Origin: Gammaproteobacteria bacterium
GTDB taxonomy: Bacteria > Pseudomonadota > Gammaproteobacteria > Ga0077536
Assembly (NCBI GenBank): GCA_024234975.1
Contig: JACKNH010000036.1
Location: 1-35,991, forward strand
Direction of reading: 5' to 3'
DNA length: 35,991 nt
Shown: piece after piece, positions 25,900 to 33,464 of the stretch
Position numbering within the stretch: position 1 is the first letter of the stretch
Layout of the letters: the number at the start of each line of letters is the position of its first letter
Notes under the pieces: generated by a model
The model's database searches: none
Told to the model about the DNA's origin: nothing
What the model saw: only the letters and a program-made list of their open reading frames with translations
Program-made: the position numbers and the translations under genes

Positions 25900-26511
25900 T
25901 CAGGTCAACGCGTAGTAACGGAAACGGTTGCCATGTTGCAGCCGTTCGCCGACGCCGATAAACACGTGCCGCATCAACCAGTCGTGTTTACCGCTCTGGA
26001 CTTCAAAGCGCGGGAACGCGCGCAGGTAGTATTCGCTGTGCGGGACCTCGGGGCCATTGTTGAAAATCCACTCGCGAATTTTAGCCATGGTATCCGGCTG
26101 CCGACCCCACAGGTAACCTGCGTTATAGATGACGATCATCGTGCCATCGTCCTCCTCCAGCAGGTAGCGGGCATCGAATGACAGTACGTCATCCGGGCGG
26201 AACATCGCGTAGTCACCGCCGCTGTCCGGCACCGCGCGACCACGCAGTTTCGGCCCCTGAAAGCTGCCGCCATCAAGGTAGACCGCACCACGGCCAAAGC
26301 CCTGGGGCATGTCTTCAATGTTCTGCACGCGGGTGAACTCGAGCGTGACCTCCATCGCGAACTCCAGCCGCGGATTGGTCATCGTTGACGGCAGGCCAAG
26401 CTGCTCCCGGGGCGCGCCGTTGTCCGGTGTCGCGCCATCGGCCATGCCGGCAAATGCCGCCATGCCCATCGCGCTGGCTGCGCCAAGAAATATTCTGCGA
26501 TCCTGATCCAT
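25900..26511 (-). CDS. Tat-exported DUF3237 family protein
   Basis: 203 residues. The N-terminus DRRIFLGAASAMGM is a twin-arginine signal with RR at 5-6, probably cleaved near residue 26 (ADG). The mature part matches DUF3237: LEFAMEVTLEF, GRGAVYLDGGSFQGPKLRG, PDSGGDYAMFRPDDVLSFDARYLLEEDDG and the C-terminal PRFEVQSGKHDWLMRHVFIGVGER. DUF3237 is a small beta-barrel family of uncertain function, often near aromatic or xenobiotic catabolic genes. GAGGA precedes the ATG. Tat export implies folding in the cytoplasm, maybe with a ligand. It lies 44 bases after the SDR gene. Confidence 0.85.
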   Translation of the reverse strand: MDQDRRIFLGAASAMGMAAFAGMADGATPDNGAPREQLGLPSTMTNPRLEFAMEVTLEFTRVQNIEDMPQGFGRGAVYLDGGSFQGPKLRGRAVPDSGGDYAMFRPDDVLSFDARYLLEEDDGTMIVIYNAGYLWGRQPDTMAKIREWIFNNGPEVPHSEYYLRAFPRFEVQSGKHDWLMRHVFIGVGERLQHGNRFRYYALT

Positions 26512-26555
26512 GTGCTGTCCTCGTTGAAAGTTATTCGTACAGGTGGCCGAGCGCC

Positions 26556-27326
26556 TCAGCGCGGCGGCGCCCGCGTACCGGCGTCGATGCGGAACACCGC
26601 ACCGTTGATGTAAACGTTTTCCACCATGTGTTGCACCAGTGCGGCGAATTCGTCGGGCTGACCGCCGCGTTTGGGGAATTCCAGTGTCGATACCAGGTAA
26701 TCCCGGAATTCAGGCGGCATGTCGGCCGTCAGCGGCGTATCGAACAGACCGGCGGCGATGGCGTTCACGCGAATCGCATGGCGCGACAAATCCCGGGTCA
26801 ACGGCAGGTTCAGGCCGATGATGCCGGCCTTGCTCGCGGCATACGACGCCATGCCTTCCTGACCTTCGTACCCGGCAATGGACGCGGTATTGACGATGAC
26901 GCCGCGCTCGCCGGTGACCTCGTCCGGCGCATTCCGCGTCATGGCATAGGCAACCACGCGCACGACATTGAAGGTGCCGGTGAGGTTGATGTCGATGACC
27001 CGGCGGAACTCTTCCAGCGGCAAGGGACCAGTTTGCGTGAATGTCGGCGTGAAACTCCCGACGCCGGCGCAATTGACCAGGACATGGATCGCGCCGAACG
27101 CATCCAGCGTCGCCTGCACCGCGCGTTCGATCCCTAGCGCGTCGGTGACATCCGCCTCGATGAAAAGCGCCTTGTCACCCAGCCGTGTGGCCATTGCCGG
27201 ACCGGCCCCCTTGTCGCGATCAAAAATCGCCACGCGTGCGCCGCCGTGTACCAGTCGTTGGGCAACGGCCGCGCCCAATCCTGAAGCGCCGCCAGTAACG
27301 ACGGCCACTCGATCATTCAGATGCAT
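26556..27326 (-). CDS. HSD10-like short-chain dehydrogenase (3-hydroxyacyl-CoA type II)
   Basis: 256 residues. The NAD(P) site is TGGASGLG at 11-18, and Asp36 (AIFDRD) after strand 2 favours NAD. NCAG is at 85-88. The catalytic set is Ser149, Tyr162 and Lys166 in NTASIAGYEGQEGMASYAASK. GTFNVVRVVAYAM, LPLTRDLSRHAIRVNAIAAGLFDTPL and the ending NGAVFRIDAG resemble human HSD17B10 and bacterial 3-hydroxyacyl-CoA dehydrogenases. It probably oxidises a secondary alcohol on an acyl-CoA, steroid or similar substrate. AGGA precedes the start and only 15 bases separate it from the lipoprotein stop, so the two are co-transcribed. It has no signal peptide and is cytosolic. Confidence 0.9.
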   Translation of the reverse strand: MHLNDRVAVVTGGASGLGAAVAQRLVHGGARVAIFDRDKGAGPAMATRLGDKALFIEADVTDALGIERAVQATLDAFGAIHVLVNCAGVGSFTPTFTQTGPLPLEEFRRVIDINLTGTFNVVRVVAYAMTRNAPDEVTGERGVIVNTASIAGYEGQEGMASYAASKAGIIGLNLPLTRDLSRHAIRVNAIAAGLFDTPLTADMPPEFRDYLVSTLEFPKRGGQPDEFAALVQHMVENVYINGAVFRIDAGTRAPPR

Positions 27327-27341
27327 GCAGAATCCTGTTGT

Positions 27342-29477
27342 TCAATCCTGTGCTGTACTCGCAGCGGATACCGGGTTCGGATAGTGTAACGGCGGAATGA
27401 AGATATCCGGGTACTGCGTATAGGCCATGGAGGGCGGGCGATCCGGCGGCAGCAGCGGTTCGACCGTGGTAATCGGCAACGCAACCTTGCCCCAGCCCTG
27501 GTTGTCCACGGTGTACATGCGGAAATAGGCGTGCAGTGTTTTGATCTTCCACACACCGTTATCCTTCACGTATTCGTTCTCGTACGTGCCCATCCCGAGG
27601 TAGCCATTGGTCGGCACGCCAGGCGCATCCTTGGGTGGATTCTCCGGATCTGTCGCATCTCCCCCCTGCGCGACGAAGCGCATACGCGCCTTCGCAGTCT
27701 TGCCATCGGCGCTGACATGCACGACGGGCTGCAACTGGATGTGATTAATCAAGCGCCCGTGCAACGGACCTTCCTTGCCCAGGAACAACAGGTATTCATG
27801 GATACGCTGCTGGCCGACGAAGATGCCGCGGCCACCGATTTCCAGGGTGCCGTCGTCAGTGAACAACTCCGAGACTTCGCCCCATAACGCCTTGTCGACC
27901 ATGAAGCCGTAGGTCCGCTGCAGGTCTTCCACCGCCTTGTGGTCCTCCAGAAGCGTGACGCGCTCAGCCAGCGCTGCGATGTCATCATGGCCGGTGATAT
28001 CCGCTGGAACAGGTTTTGGTGCCGCAGACAGCGCAATCTTCGGCAAGCCGCCATATATCGGCTTGCCGGTAACCGGATGCGGGTAATGGAACGCCGGCAG
28101 ATAGACGCCTGGCAGCGCCTGATAGACCTCGGTCGGCGGCGCATCCGGAGGCAATGTCGAACTGATACCAGGTGCCGGACGCACGCCGCGGGCAAAGCCT
28201 TCGTTGTAGAGCGAATAGAACGTGGCGTATGAATGATCGTGCAGGATCTGCCAACGTCCGTCGGTTTTCACCAATTCCATTTCGTAGATGGCGTCGCCCC
28301 AGATACCCACCGCGTCGTACGTCCCCATCATCGCCATCGACCGCAGGCGGGCGAACGCCCGGGTACCGTCCTCGCTGACGTGAATGACCGGTTGCACCAG
28401 CAACTGGTTCTGCAGGTGACCCTGCTGCAAGCCATGCGGGCAGAACAACGCCATTGCCTTGTTGATGTGATCGCGACCGATGTACACGCCACGCTGCGAG
28501 AACTCCATCGTGCCGTTGTCGGCAAACAGCCCGGCGACTTCATCGGCCATGCACTTGTCCATGTAGTAGCCGTAGGCGCCAAGGATATTTTCGATCTGCT
28601 CCTTGTCCTGCAAGCGGGCGACGCGATTACGCAATGCCCATAGCGTGTCACTCAATACAGGCTCGTCGATGTCAGAGGGAATGACCGCGGGTTCAACCTT
28701 CGGGTCGGTGGACGGATGGGCATAGTGAAATGGCGGGATCGATACCGCCGGCCAGCGCTCATAGTCGACACTGGGCGGCAGGTCAGGTACCCAACCGATA
28801 TCCTCGCCGCTGCGACGGTTCACATTTTCGTTATGCGCCCAGCCACCTTCATAGGGAACAGTGAAGGTCTCGAACCAATGCAGTCTGGAAATCTTCCAGA
28901 CGCCTTTTTCCTTCACATACTCGTTCTCGTACGGACCTTCCGCCAACGTTGCGCTCTTGCCATACATGCCCGCGAACATGTAGGAGCGCCATCTGGCCTT
29001 GGCATGTTCCCCATCTGGATCGACGTGGACCACGCCCTGCAACTGCATGTTCTCGTTCAACTGCCCTTCACGCAGACCCGAAACACCGTACACTGCGTAG
29101 AGGAACTTGCGAATCCGCTCGCGCCCGATGTAGACGCCGCGCAGACCGATTTCCATGCTGGCGTCGTCGGCGAACAGATCGGCAACATCGTCCCAGGCGC
29201 CTTGATCAACGTAGTAACCATAAGTCCGTTGCAGCGTGCGGATGGCGTTGGCATCCTCCAGCCGGGTGACGTCGGCAGTCAGTGCCGCGAGGTAATCCGT
29301 CAGCGGGTCCGCTTCCTGCGCAGCGGCGTCCGGTGCGACGTCGGATGGGACGTCAGCCTCCACCACCTGTCCGGCGGGCGGCTGGTCGGCTTGTCCACAT
29401 CCGGCCAGTACCGCGGCCATGCACAGGCACAACGCCGAAATGAGTACGTTGCGCAACTCCCCTGCCCCCAATCGCAT
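27342..29477 (-). CDS. Lipoprotein with three tandem NTF2/SnoaL-like modules
   Basis: 711 residues from ATG 29477, preceded by a G-rich GGGGGTGA. The lipobox is LAGC with Cys27, so it should be lipid-anchored. Three modules of about 216-221 residues begin near 74, 290 and 511. Each has an E/QDxxxIExLxxxYGYYxD-type helix, then LFADDxxME, then RGVYIGRxxI (113, 329, 550), then HVxxDGxxAxAR, a W-K-I strand, and a proline-rich end with PPFHYxHP (248, 461, 696). The first half of each module is SnoaL/NTF2-like; the HY-HP tail is an addition I do not know elsewhere. Module 3 has a short proline-rich insert near 604-626. Substrate unknown. It leads the four-gene reverse operon. Confidence 0.88.
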   Translation of the reverse strand: MRLGAGELRNVLISALCLCMAAVLAGCGQADQPPAGQVVEADVPSDVAPDAAAQEADPLTDYLAALTADVTRLEDANAIRTLQRTYGYYVDQGAWDDVADLFADDASMEIGLRGVYIGRERIRKFLYAVYGVSGLREGQLNENMQLQGVVHVDPDGEHAKARWRSYMFAGMYGKSATLAEGPYENEYVKEKGVWKISRLHWFETFTVPYEGGWAHNENVNRRSGEDIGWVPDLPPSVDYERWPAVSIPPFHYAHPSTDPKVEPAVIPSDIDEPVLSDTLWALRNRVARLQDKEQIENILGAYGYYMDKCMADEVAGLFADNGTMEFSQRGVYIGRDHINKAMALFCPHGLQQGHLQNQLLVQPVIHVSEDGTRAFARLRSMAMMGTYDAVGIWGDAIYEMELVKTDGRWQILHDHSYATFYSLYNEGFARGVRPAPGISSTLPPDAPPTEVYQALPGVYLPAFHYPHPVTGKPIYGGLPKIALSAAPKPVPADITGHDDIAALAERVTLLEDHKAVEDLQRTYGFMVDKALWGEVSELFTDDGTLEIGGRGIFVGQQRIHEYLLFLGKEGPLHGRLINHIQLQPVVHVSADGKTAKARMRFVAQGGDATDPENPPKDAPGVPTNGYLGMGTYENEYVKDNGVWKIKTLHAYFRMYTVDNQGWGKVALPITTVEPLLPPDRPPSMAYTQYPDIFIPPLHYPNPVSAASTAQD

Positions 29478-29548
29478 ATTCACCCCCACTGTAATCCGGC
29501 GGCGATAATGAGCACCGCCAGATGCATAACCGGCCTGATAATCGTCCG

Positions 29549-29578
29549 ACGATAGCATTTTTCAGTGGTGGGTTTCAC
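29549..29578 (-). promoter_or_regulatory. Putative promoter of the lipoprotein operon
   Basis: On the reverse strand GTGAAA (29578-29573) and TATCGT (29554-29549) are 18 bases apart, and TG-C directly precedes the -10, making it an extended -10 candidate. It lies about 70 bases before the lipoprotein start and after the hisC hairpin. Confidence 0.35.
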
Positions 29579-29604
29579 GCGCCTGTCATGTGGCGCGGAG
29601 CTGG

Positions 29605-29627
29605 CGGGTGTTGCTTTGCAACACCCG
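29605..29627. repeat. Perfect 10-bp hairpin after hisC
   Basis: CGGGTGTTGC (29605-29614) pairs perfectly with GCAACACCCG (29618-29627) around TTT. It starts 22 bases after the hisC stop on the reverse strand. Neither flank has a T run, so it is either a poor intrinsic terminator, an mRNA 3' stabiliser, or a binding palindrome. Confidence 0.6.
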
Positions 29628-29649
29628 AGCGCAGTAACCGGCAGGTCGC

Positions 29650-30708
29650 TCAGCCGAGGACGTCGTTCAACGCGGCGACCAACGCCGCGCATTGGTCTTC
29701 AGTACCGATCGTGATCCGCAGAAAATCCGCGATACGCGGCTTAGCGAAGTGACGCACCAGGACATTGCGCGCACGCAGTGCCTGCTGCAACGCCGCCCCG
29801 GCATGCCCGGGATGGCGGGCGAAAACGAAATTGGCGGCCGACGGGAGCACTTCAAAACCCAGTGCACCCAGAGCGGCAACGAGCTTTTCACGCGAAGCCA
29901 TCACCTGCCGGTTGGCCGCATCGTAATACTCCCGGCACCGCATCGCCGCGGTGGCGCCGGCCAGTGCCAGCCGATCCAACGGGTAGGAGTTGAATGAACC
30001 TTTGACACGTTCCAATGCTTCCAGCAGGCCAGCGTCACCCAGCGCGTAGCCGACACGCAGGCCCGCGAGCGACAGCGACTTGGACAAGGTCCGTACGACC
30101 AGCAGATTCGGATAACGGGTCACCAGCGGGGCGAGCGTTTCAGCACCGAACGCCACGTAGGCTTCGTCGACAACGACGACACTTTGCGTATTGAGCTGCA
30201 GCAACGATTCGATCTGCGCACGCGGCAATGCCGTCCCCGTCGGCGCATTCGGATTCGGAAAGATGATGCCACCGTTGCGCCGGTCGTAATCCGCCAGATC
30301 GATGCGGTAATCCGCGGTCAGCGGAATCTCCACCCGATCGATGCCGTACAGGTCGCAATACACAGGGTAGAAGCTGTACGTGATGTCGGGGTAGAGCAAC
30401 GGTGCATCGTGCTTGAGCAGCGCCTGGAATACGTGCGCCAGCACTTCATCGGACCCATTGCCGACAAACACCTGTGCGGGAGCAACACCATCGGCGACCG
30501 CAATCGCCTCCCGCAATGACGTGGCTGCAGGGTCAGGATAGAGCCGGAGGTCGGCGTTGGTCGCGGCGCTGATGGCTGCCAGCACTTCCGGTGCTGGAGG
30601 ATAGGGGTTCTCGTTGGTATTGAGCTTGATAATGCCGGTCTCGCGCGGCTGCTCGCCTGGTACATACGGCGTCAGGCGTTGAACGATGTCGCTCCAGTAG
30701 GGATTCAT
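29650..30708 (-). CDS. hisC: Histidinol-phosphate aminotransferase
   Basis: 352 residues. It converts imidazole acetol phosphate plus glutamate to histidinol phosphate. Key pieces are IIKLNTNENPYPPAP, RLYPDPAATSLREAIA, VGNGSDEVLAHVFQA, FPNPNAPTGT, VVVDEAYVAFG and RTLSKSLSLAGLRVGYA, with PLP lysine at about 210. The end has ANFVFARHP and LRITIGT. I chose MNPYWSDIVQRL as the start because the upstream in-frame ATGs (30744 and 30762) lie in or beside the terminator of the previous gene. The gene is alone, away from any his operon, and could also act on phenylalanine or tyrosine analogues as some HisC paralogues do. Confidence 0.92.
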   Translation of the reverse strand: MNPYWSDIVQRLTPYVPGEQPRETGIIKLNTNENPYPPAPEVLAAISAATNADLRLYPDPAATSLREAIAVADGVAPAQVFVGNGSDEVLAHVFQALLKHDAPLLYPDITYSFYPVYCDLYGIDRVEIPLTADYRIDLADYDRRNGGIIFPNPNAPTGTALPRAQIESLLQLNTQSVVVVDEAYVAFGAETLAPLVTRYPNLLVVRTLSKSLSLAGLRVGYALGDAGLLEALERVKGSFNSYPLDRLALAGATAAMRCREYYDAANRQVMASREKLVAALGALGFEVLPSAANFVFARHPGHAGAALQQALRARNVLVRHFAKPRIADFLRITIGTEDQCAALVAALNDVLG

Positions 30709-30751
30709 GATCGGTTCGAAGGGATATTGGTCAGCGCCCGCCATCGCGGGA

Positions 30752-30799
30752 CGCAAAAACAAACCGGCGGCAGATTCTCAAGGAAAATCGGCCGCCGGT
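30752..30799 (-). terminator. Rho-independent terminator after the [2Fe-2S] gene
   Basis: On the reverse strand ACCGGCGGC (30799-30791) pairs perfectly with GCCGCCGGT (30771-30763), with a further GATT/AATC inner pairing, followed by TTTGTTTTTG. It begins 48 bases after the stop of the reverse gene and ends about 44 bases before the hisC start. Confidence 0.85.
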
Positions 30800-30847
30800 C
30801 AGCATTCACAGCGACTTGCACGACAGCGCAAGCCACTCACGGTTTTG

Positions 30848-31330
30848 TCAGGTGGAAGCGCCCTGCTTCAGTTTCTCCGCGGCGTCGTAAATCGCGCTGC
30901 GGATTCGGGTGTAAGTGGCACAGCGGCAGAGGTTGCCCGCCATGTAAGTATTGATGTCATCGTCGGTCGGGGTCGGGTTGTCGCGCAGCAGCGCAGTCGC
31001 CGACATGATCTGGCCGGCCTGACAGTAGCCGCATTGCGGGACGTCCAGCGCCACCCATGCCTGCTGGACCGCGGTCAGCGTGCCATCCGCCTGGGCCAGA
31101 CCTTCGATGGTGGTGATCTTCTGGTCCCCGATGTCTCCCACGCGGAGCTGGCAGGAGCGGACCGGGCTGCCATTGAGATGGACGGTGCAGGCACCGCATT
31201 GCGCAATGCCGCAACCGAACTTGGTGCCGACCAGGTTCAGCGTGTCGCGCAGCACCCACAGCAGTGGCGTTGCCGGATCGACATCTTCTCCAATTTCGTG
31301 CTCTGTACCATTGACGTTCAGGCGTGCCAT
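30848..31330 (-). CDS. (2Fe-2S) small subunit, xanthine dehydrogenase / isoquinoline oxidoreductase type
   Basis: 160 residues, full length for the small subunit of molybdenum hydroxylases. The plant-ferredoxin cluster uses Cys40, 45, 48 and 60 (GCGIAQCGACTVH...RSC). The second cluster uses Cys100, 103, 135 and 137 (QCGYCQAGQ...LCRCATY). This closely resembles IorA of isoquinoline 1-oxidoreductase and other aldehyde dehydrogenase small chains. These proteins pass electrons from a molybdopterin large subunit, normally encoded next door. Here a terminator follows at once and then hisC, so the partner is missing from the window. GAGGAC stands before the ATG. No damage is visible, so it is likely functional with a distant partner. 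Confidence 0.93.
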   Translation of the reverse strand: MARLNVNGTEHEIGEDVDPATPLLWVLRDTLNLVGTKFGCGIAQCGACTVHLNGSPVRSCQLRVGDIGDQKITTIEGLAQADGTLTAVQQAWVALDVPQCGYCQAGQIMSATALLRDNPTPTDDDINTYMAGNLCRCATYTRIRSAIYDAAEKLKQGAST

Positions 31331-31567
31331 CGCAATGTCCTCGATTTGTTACTCGTGTTACCGGAACCGGCCGGCGGCTCATGACCCGCCATGAAAGCAG
31401 GAAATGCCCCCGATCTCAACCAGTCCGACCGAAATTCAGCCCCGCCGGCCGCTGCGACCAGCCCCCGGAGGCCACGGTTATGACCGCCAGCCTCCCGGAT
31501 GATTCCCGGCCGCCGCAAGCACGGCCGGGCAGACGCCACGTAGTATAGCCGACCTCGGCCCAGGTTC
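31331..31567. other. Non-coding gap upstream of the [2Fe-2S] gene
   Basis: These 237 bases contain only short shadow frames. On the reverse strand TATACT (31547-31542) could be a -10 box, but no good -35 accompanies it. A few GGCCGG-rich inverted stretches are present. No RNA gene was recognised. Confidence 0.4.
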
Positions 31568-32635
31568 TCAGGCCTTGTCGTCGGGCTGCTTGCGAATCAG
31601 CCACATGCCGAAGAAATCGGCGTAATAGATGAGAACCGGGAAGGTGACGGCCAGCAGGGCCGAAGCCAGCCAGATTTCAAAGGTATAGGTCGGCGCGCCC
31701 GCCGGCACCTCGCTGCCGCTGATGGCCGGCGCCAGGGCCCCGTAGACGGCGGCCAGCACCGTGCCGACCAGCGCCGCAGCCAGAAAGCTGACAATCCCTT
31801 TCAGCGGTTGCTGCAATTTGGCCGTCAGCGAGCCCTGCAACATGTTAAGCACGACAATGGTGCCGAAAATGAACGGTACCGGCACCTTGACCATGAAGGC
31901 CGGCGCGTCCATGCCCAGGGTCACGGTACCGATGTGGAACACCACGGCGGCACCGGCGATGCACAGGGCCGTCCAGACGATGCCCAGCACGGGCTGCTTC
32001 ATCAGTGCCGGCACCTTGTACAGCGGCCACAGGTCGAAGTGCAGCACGACGAACATCATGCCGACTGCGGTCACGTAAAACACGGTGGCGGACCAGCCGT
32101 CGAACCGGCCACCTGGATCCAGCGCCGCATCGTAGATTGGCGCGCCACGCAGGAAGTCGTAGTTGAACAAGGACTGGAACAGCAGGTAGTTGATGACATA
32201 GACCGAAATCAGCAACAGCACGCCGGCCACCACGCGATTGGAGATCAGCGAGAATGGCCAACCGCCCCAGACGATGGACATGAAGAACGTCACCACCACC
32301 GCCACGATCAGGCACTGCGTCAGCATCGGCATCGGCGGCATGATGCCCCCGCCCACAGTATAGAAATATGCGGCACCGGTCAGTGCGCCCAGAACCACGG
32401 TCACCAGCACCAACAGCAGGCCACGTAACGGCTGGCCGGCATTCGCGGCAAACTTCGGATACTGGCACTGCCAGAACACGCCCACCATGATTTCCGCCGG
32501 AATCACGCACATGGTGATGGTCGCGGCGGTGCCGGTGAATGATGCGAGATCAAACAGTGCAATGAATGAAAGTGAAATGACGATGCCGATCAACGTCGCC
32601 ACCACGCCGAGCAACGGCTGCTTCAAGTCCAGCAT
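31568..32635 (-). CDS. Unrecognised 10-TM membrane protein made by internal duplication
   Basis: 355 residues from ATG 32635, with a GGGGGG ribosome site upstream; the longer open frame to 32890 is not protein-like. About ten hydrophobic segments are seen, near 8-31, 34-55, 69-92, 104-127, 135-158, 181-206, 215-240, 254-270, 278-305 and 318-348. Four QP(L/V)xG motifs begin at residues 6, 68, 214 and 276: the spacing within each pair is 62 and the offset between pairs exactly 208, so TM1-4 and TM7-10 are duplicates. QP stands just before a helix each time. I do not recognise the family, and no transporter or enzyme signature is visible. It is a single gene, divergent from the Tat-exported NTF2 protein. 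Confidence 0.8.
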   Translation of the reverse strand: MLDLKQPLLGVVATLIGIVISLSFIALFDLASFTGTAATITMCVIPAEIMVGVFWQCQYPKFAANAGQPLRGLLLVLVTVVLGALTGAAYFYTVGGGIMPPMPMLTQCLIVAVVVTFFMSIVWGGWPFSLISNRVVAGVLLLISVYVINYLLFQSLFNYDFLRGAPIYDAALDPGGRFDGWSATVFYVTAVGMMFVVLHFDLWPLYKVPALMKQPVLGIVWTALCIAGAAVVFHIGTVTLGMDAPAFMVKVPVPFIFGTIVVLNMLQGSLTAKLQQPLKGIVSFLAAALVGTVLAAVYGALAPAISGSEVPAGAPTYTFEIWLASALLAVTFPVLIYYADFFGMWLIRKQPDDKA

Positions 32636-32841
32636 GAAAGTCCCCCCTTTGGAACGTCCTGTCTGGCGGCGCCCCGGCCGCCTATCATCAGGCCGACAGA
32701 TGATGGCACAGTGCGGACGTCGACGGCTACCGGCGGTGATCGACGACGCATCCGCGGAATCGGCTATAGTCGCCGGACCACCGGACCACGTCTGTGCGTC
32801 CCACGCAGACGACGGCATAGCCACTACCCGAAGGAGACCCC
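32636..32841. other. Divergent intergenic region, membrane protein / NTF2 gene
   Basis: This 206-base region must hold promoters for both genes. On the forward strand TATAGT at 32765-32770 matches five of six -10 positions, but the -35 region (around 32742) is poor. For the reverse gene only the G-rich ribosome site near 32645 is clear. No RNA or further gene is seen. Confidence 0.35.
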
Positions 32842-33393
32842 ATGGCAAATTCCGATTTCCCCATTCCGCTGCCAGGCGCAAACCCAGCACGGCGCGCGCT
32901 GCTGACCTCAGGACTCGGTGCGGTAGCCGCCGTCGGTGCCAGCCTCGGGCCGGTTTCTGCGCAGGCCGCCGACTGCGCCTGCCCGTTGATGAGCCGCGCG
33001 GACTACGAGCGCTACGTCACCTTGTTCAATGACAACGACCCGCGCTTCATCGAGTACTACGCACCGGATGTCATCTTCGAACTCGGGACCACCGAAGTTC
33101 GCACGCCCAAGGGCATTCTGGATTTCTACGCGGAGGTCAAAGCCCACATCAAGGAAACCGTGGTCATCGACCATTACGTATCGGATCGCACGGGCATCGC
33201 CGCAATGATGTCGACGGAGTTCCGTTGCTACAAGGATTGGGACAGCAAGTTCTTCAACCGCTTCATCAAAGCAGGTGAAGTCTTCCGCACGATGGGGATC
33301 GGATTGTACTGGATCAACGACGACGGCAAGTTCACCCGCATCCGCTCGGCGCGCTACAAGTTGGTCAACGATTGGCAGATGGAAGCCGGTTGA
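32842..33393 (+). CDS. Tat-exported NTF2/SnoaL-like protein
   Basis: 183 residues; GAAGGAGA stands just before the ATG. The N-terminus has ARRALLTSGLGAVAAVG with twin arginines at 17-18 and a cleavage site near 42 (AQA), a probable Tat signal. The mature part starts with DCACPLMSRADYERYVTLFNDNDPRFIEYYAPDVIFELG, an NTF2-like helix/cone pattern, and ends with FTRIRSARYKL. Two cysteines lie just after cleavage. Its fold relates it to the SnoaL modules at 25457-29477, though it has no HY-HP tail. Role unknown. It is divergent from the duplicated membrane protein and convergent with the serine hydrolase gene. Confidence 0.75.
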   Translation: MANSDFPIPLPGANPARRALLTSGLGAVAAVGASLGPVSAQAADCACPLMSRADYERYVTLFNDNDPRFIEYYAPDVIFELGTTEVRTPKGILDFYAEVKAHIKETVVIDHYVSDRTGIAAMMSTEFRCYKDWDSKFFNRFIKAGEVFRTMGIGLYWINDDGKFTRIRSARYKLVNDWQMEAG

Positions 33394-33464
33394 TTATCCG
33401 GGCACGGGCACGGTCATGCAGCCGCGGATGCCCGGCTGCATGACCTCGGGATCCCTGCCGTAGT

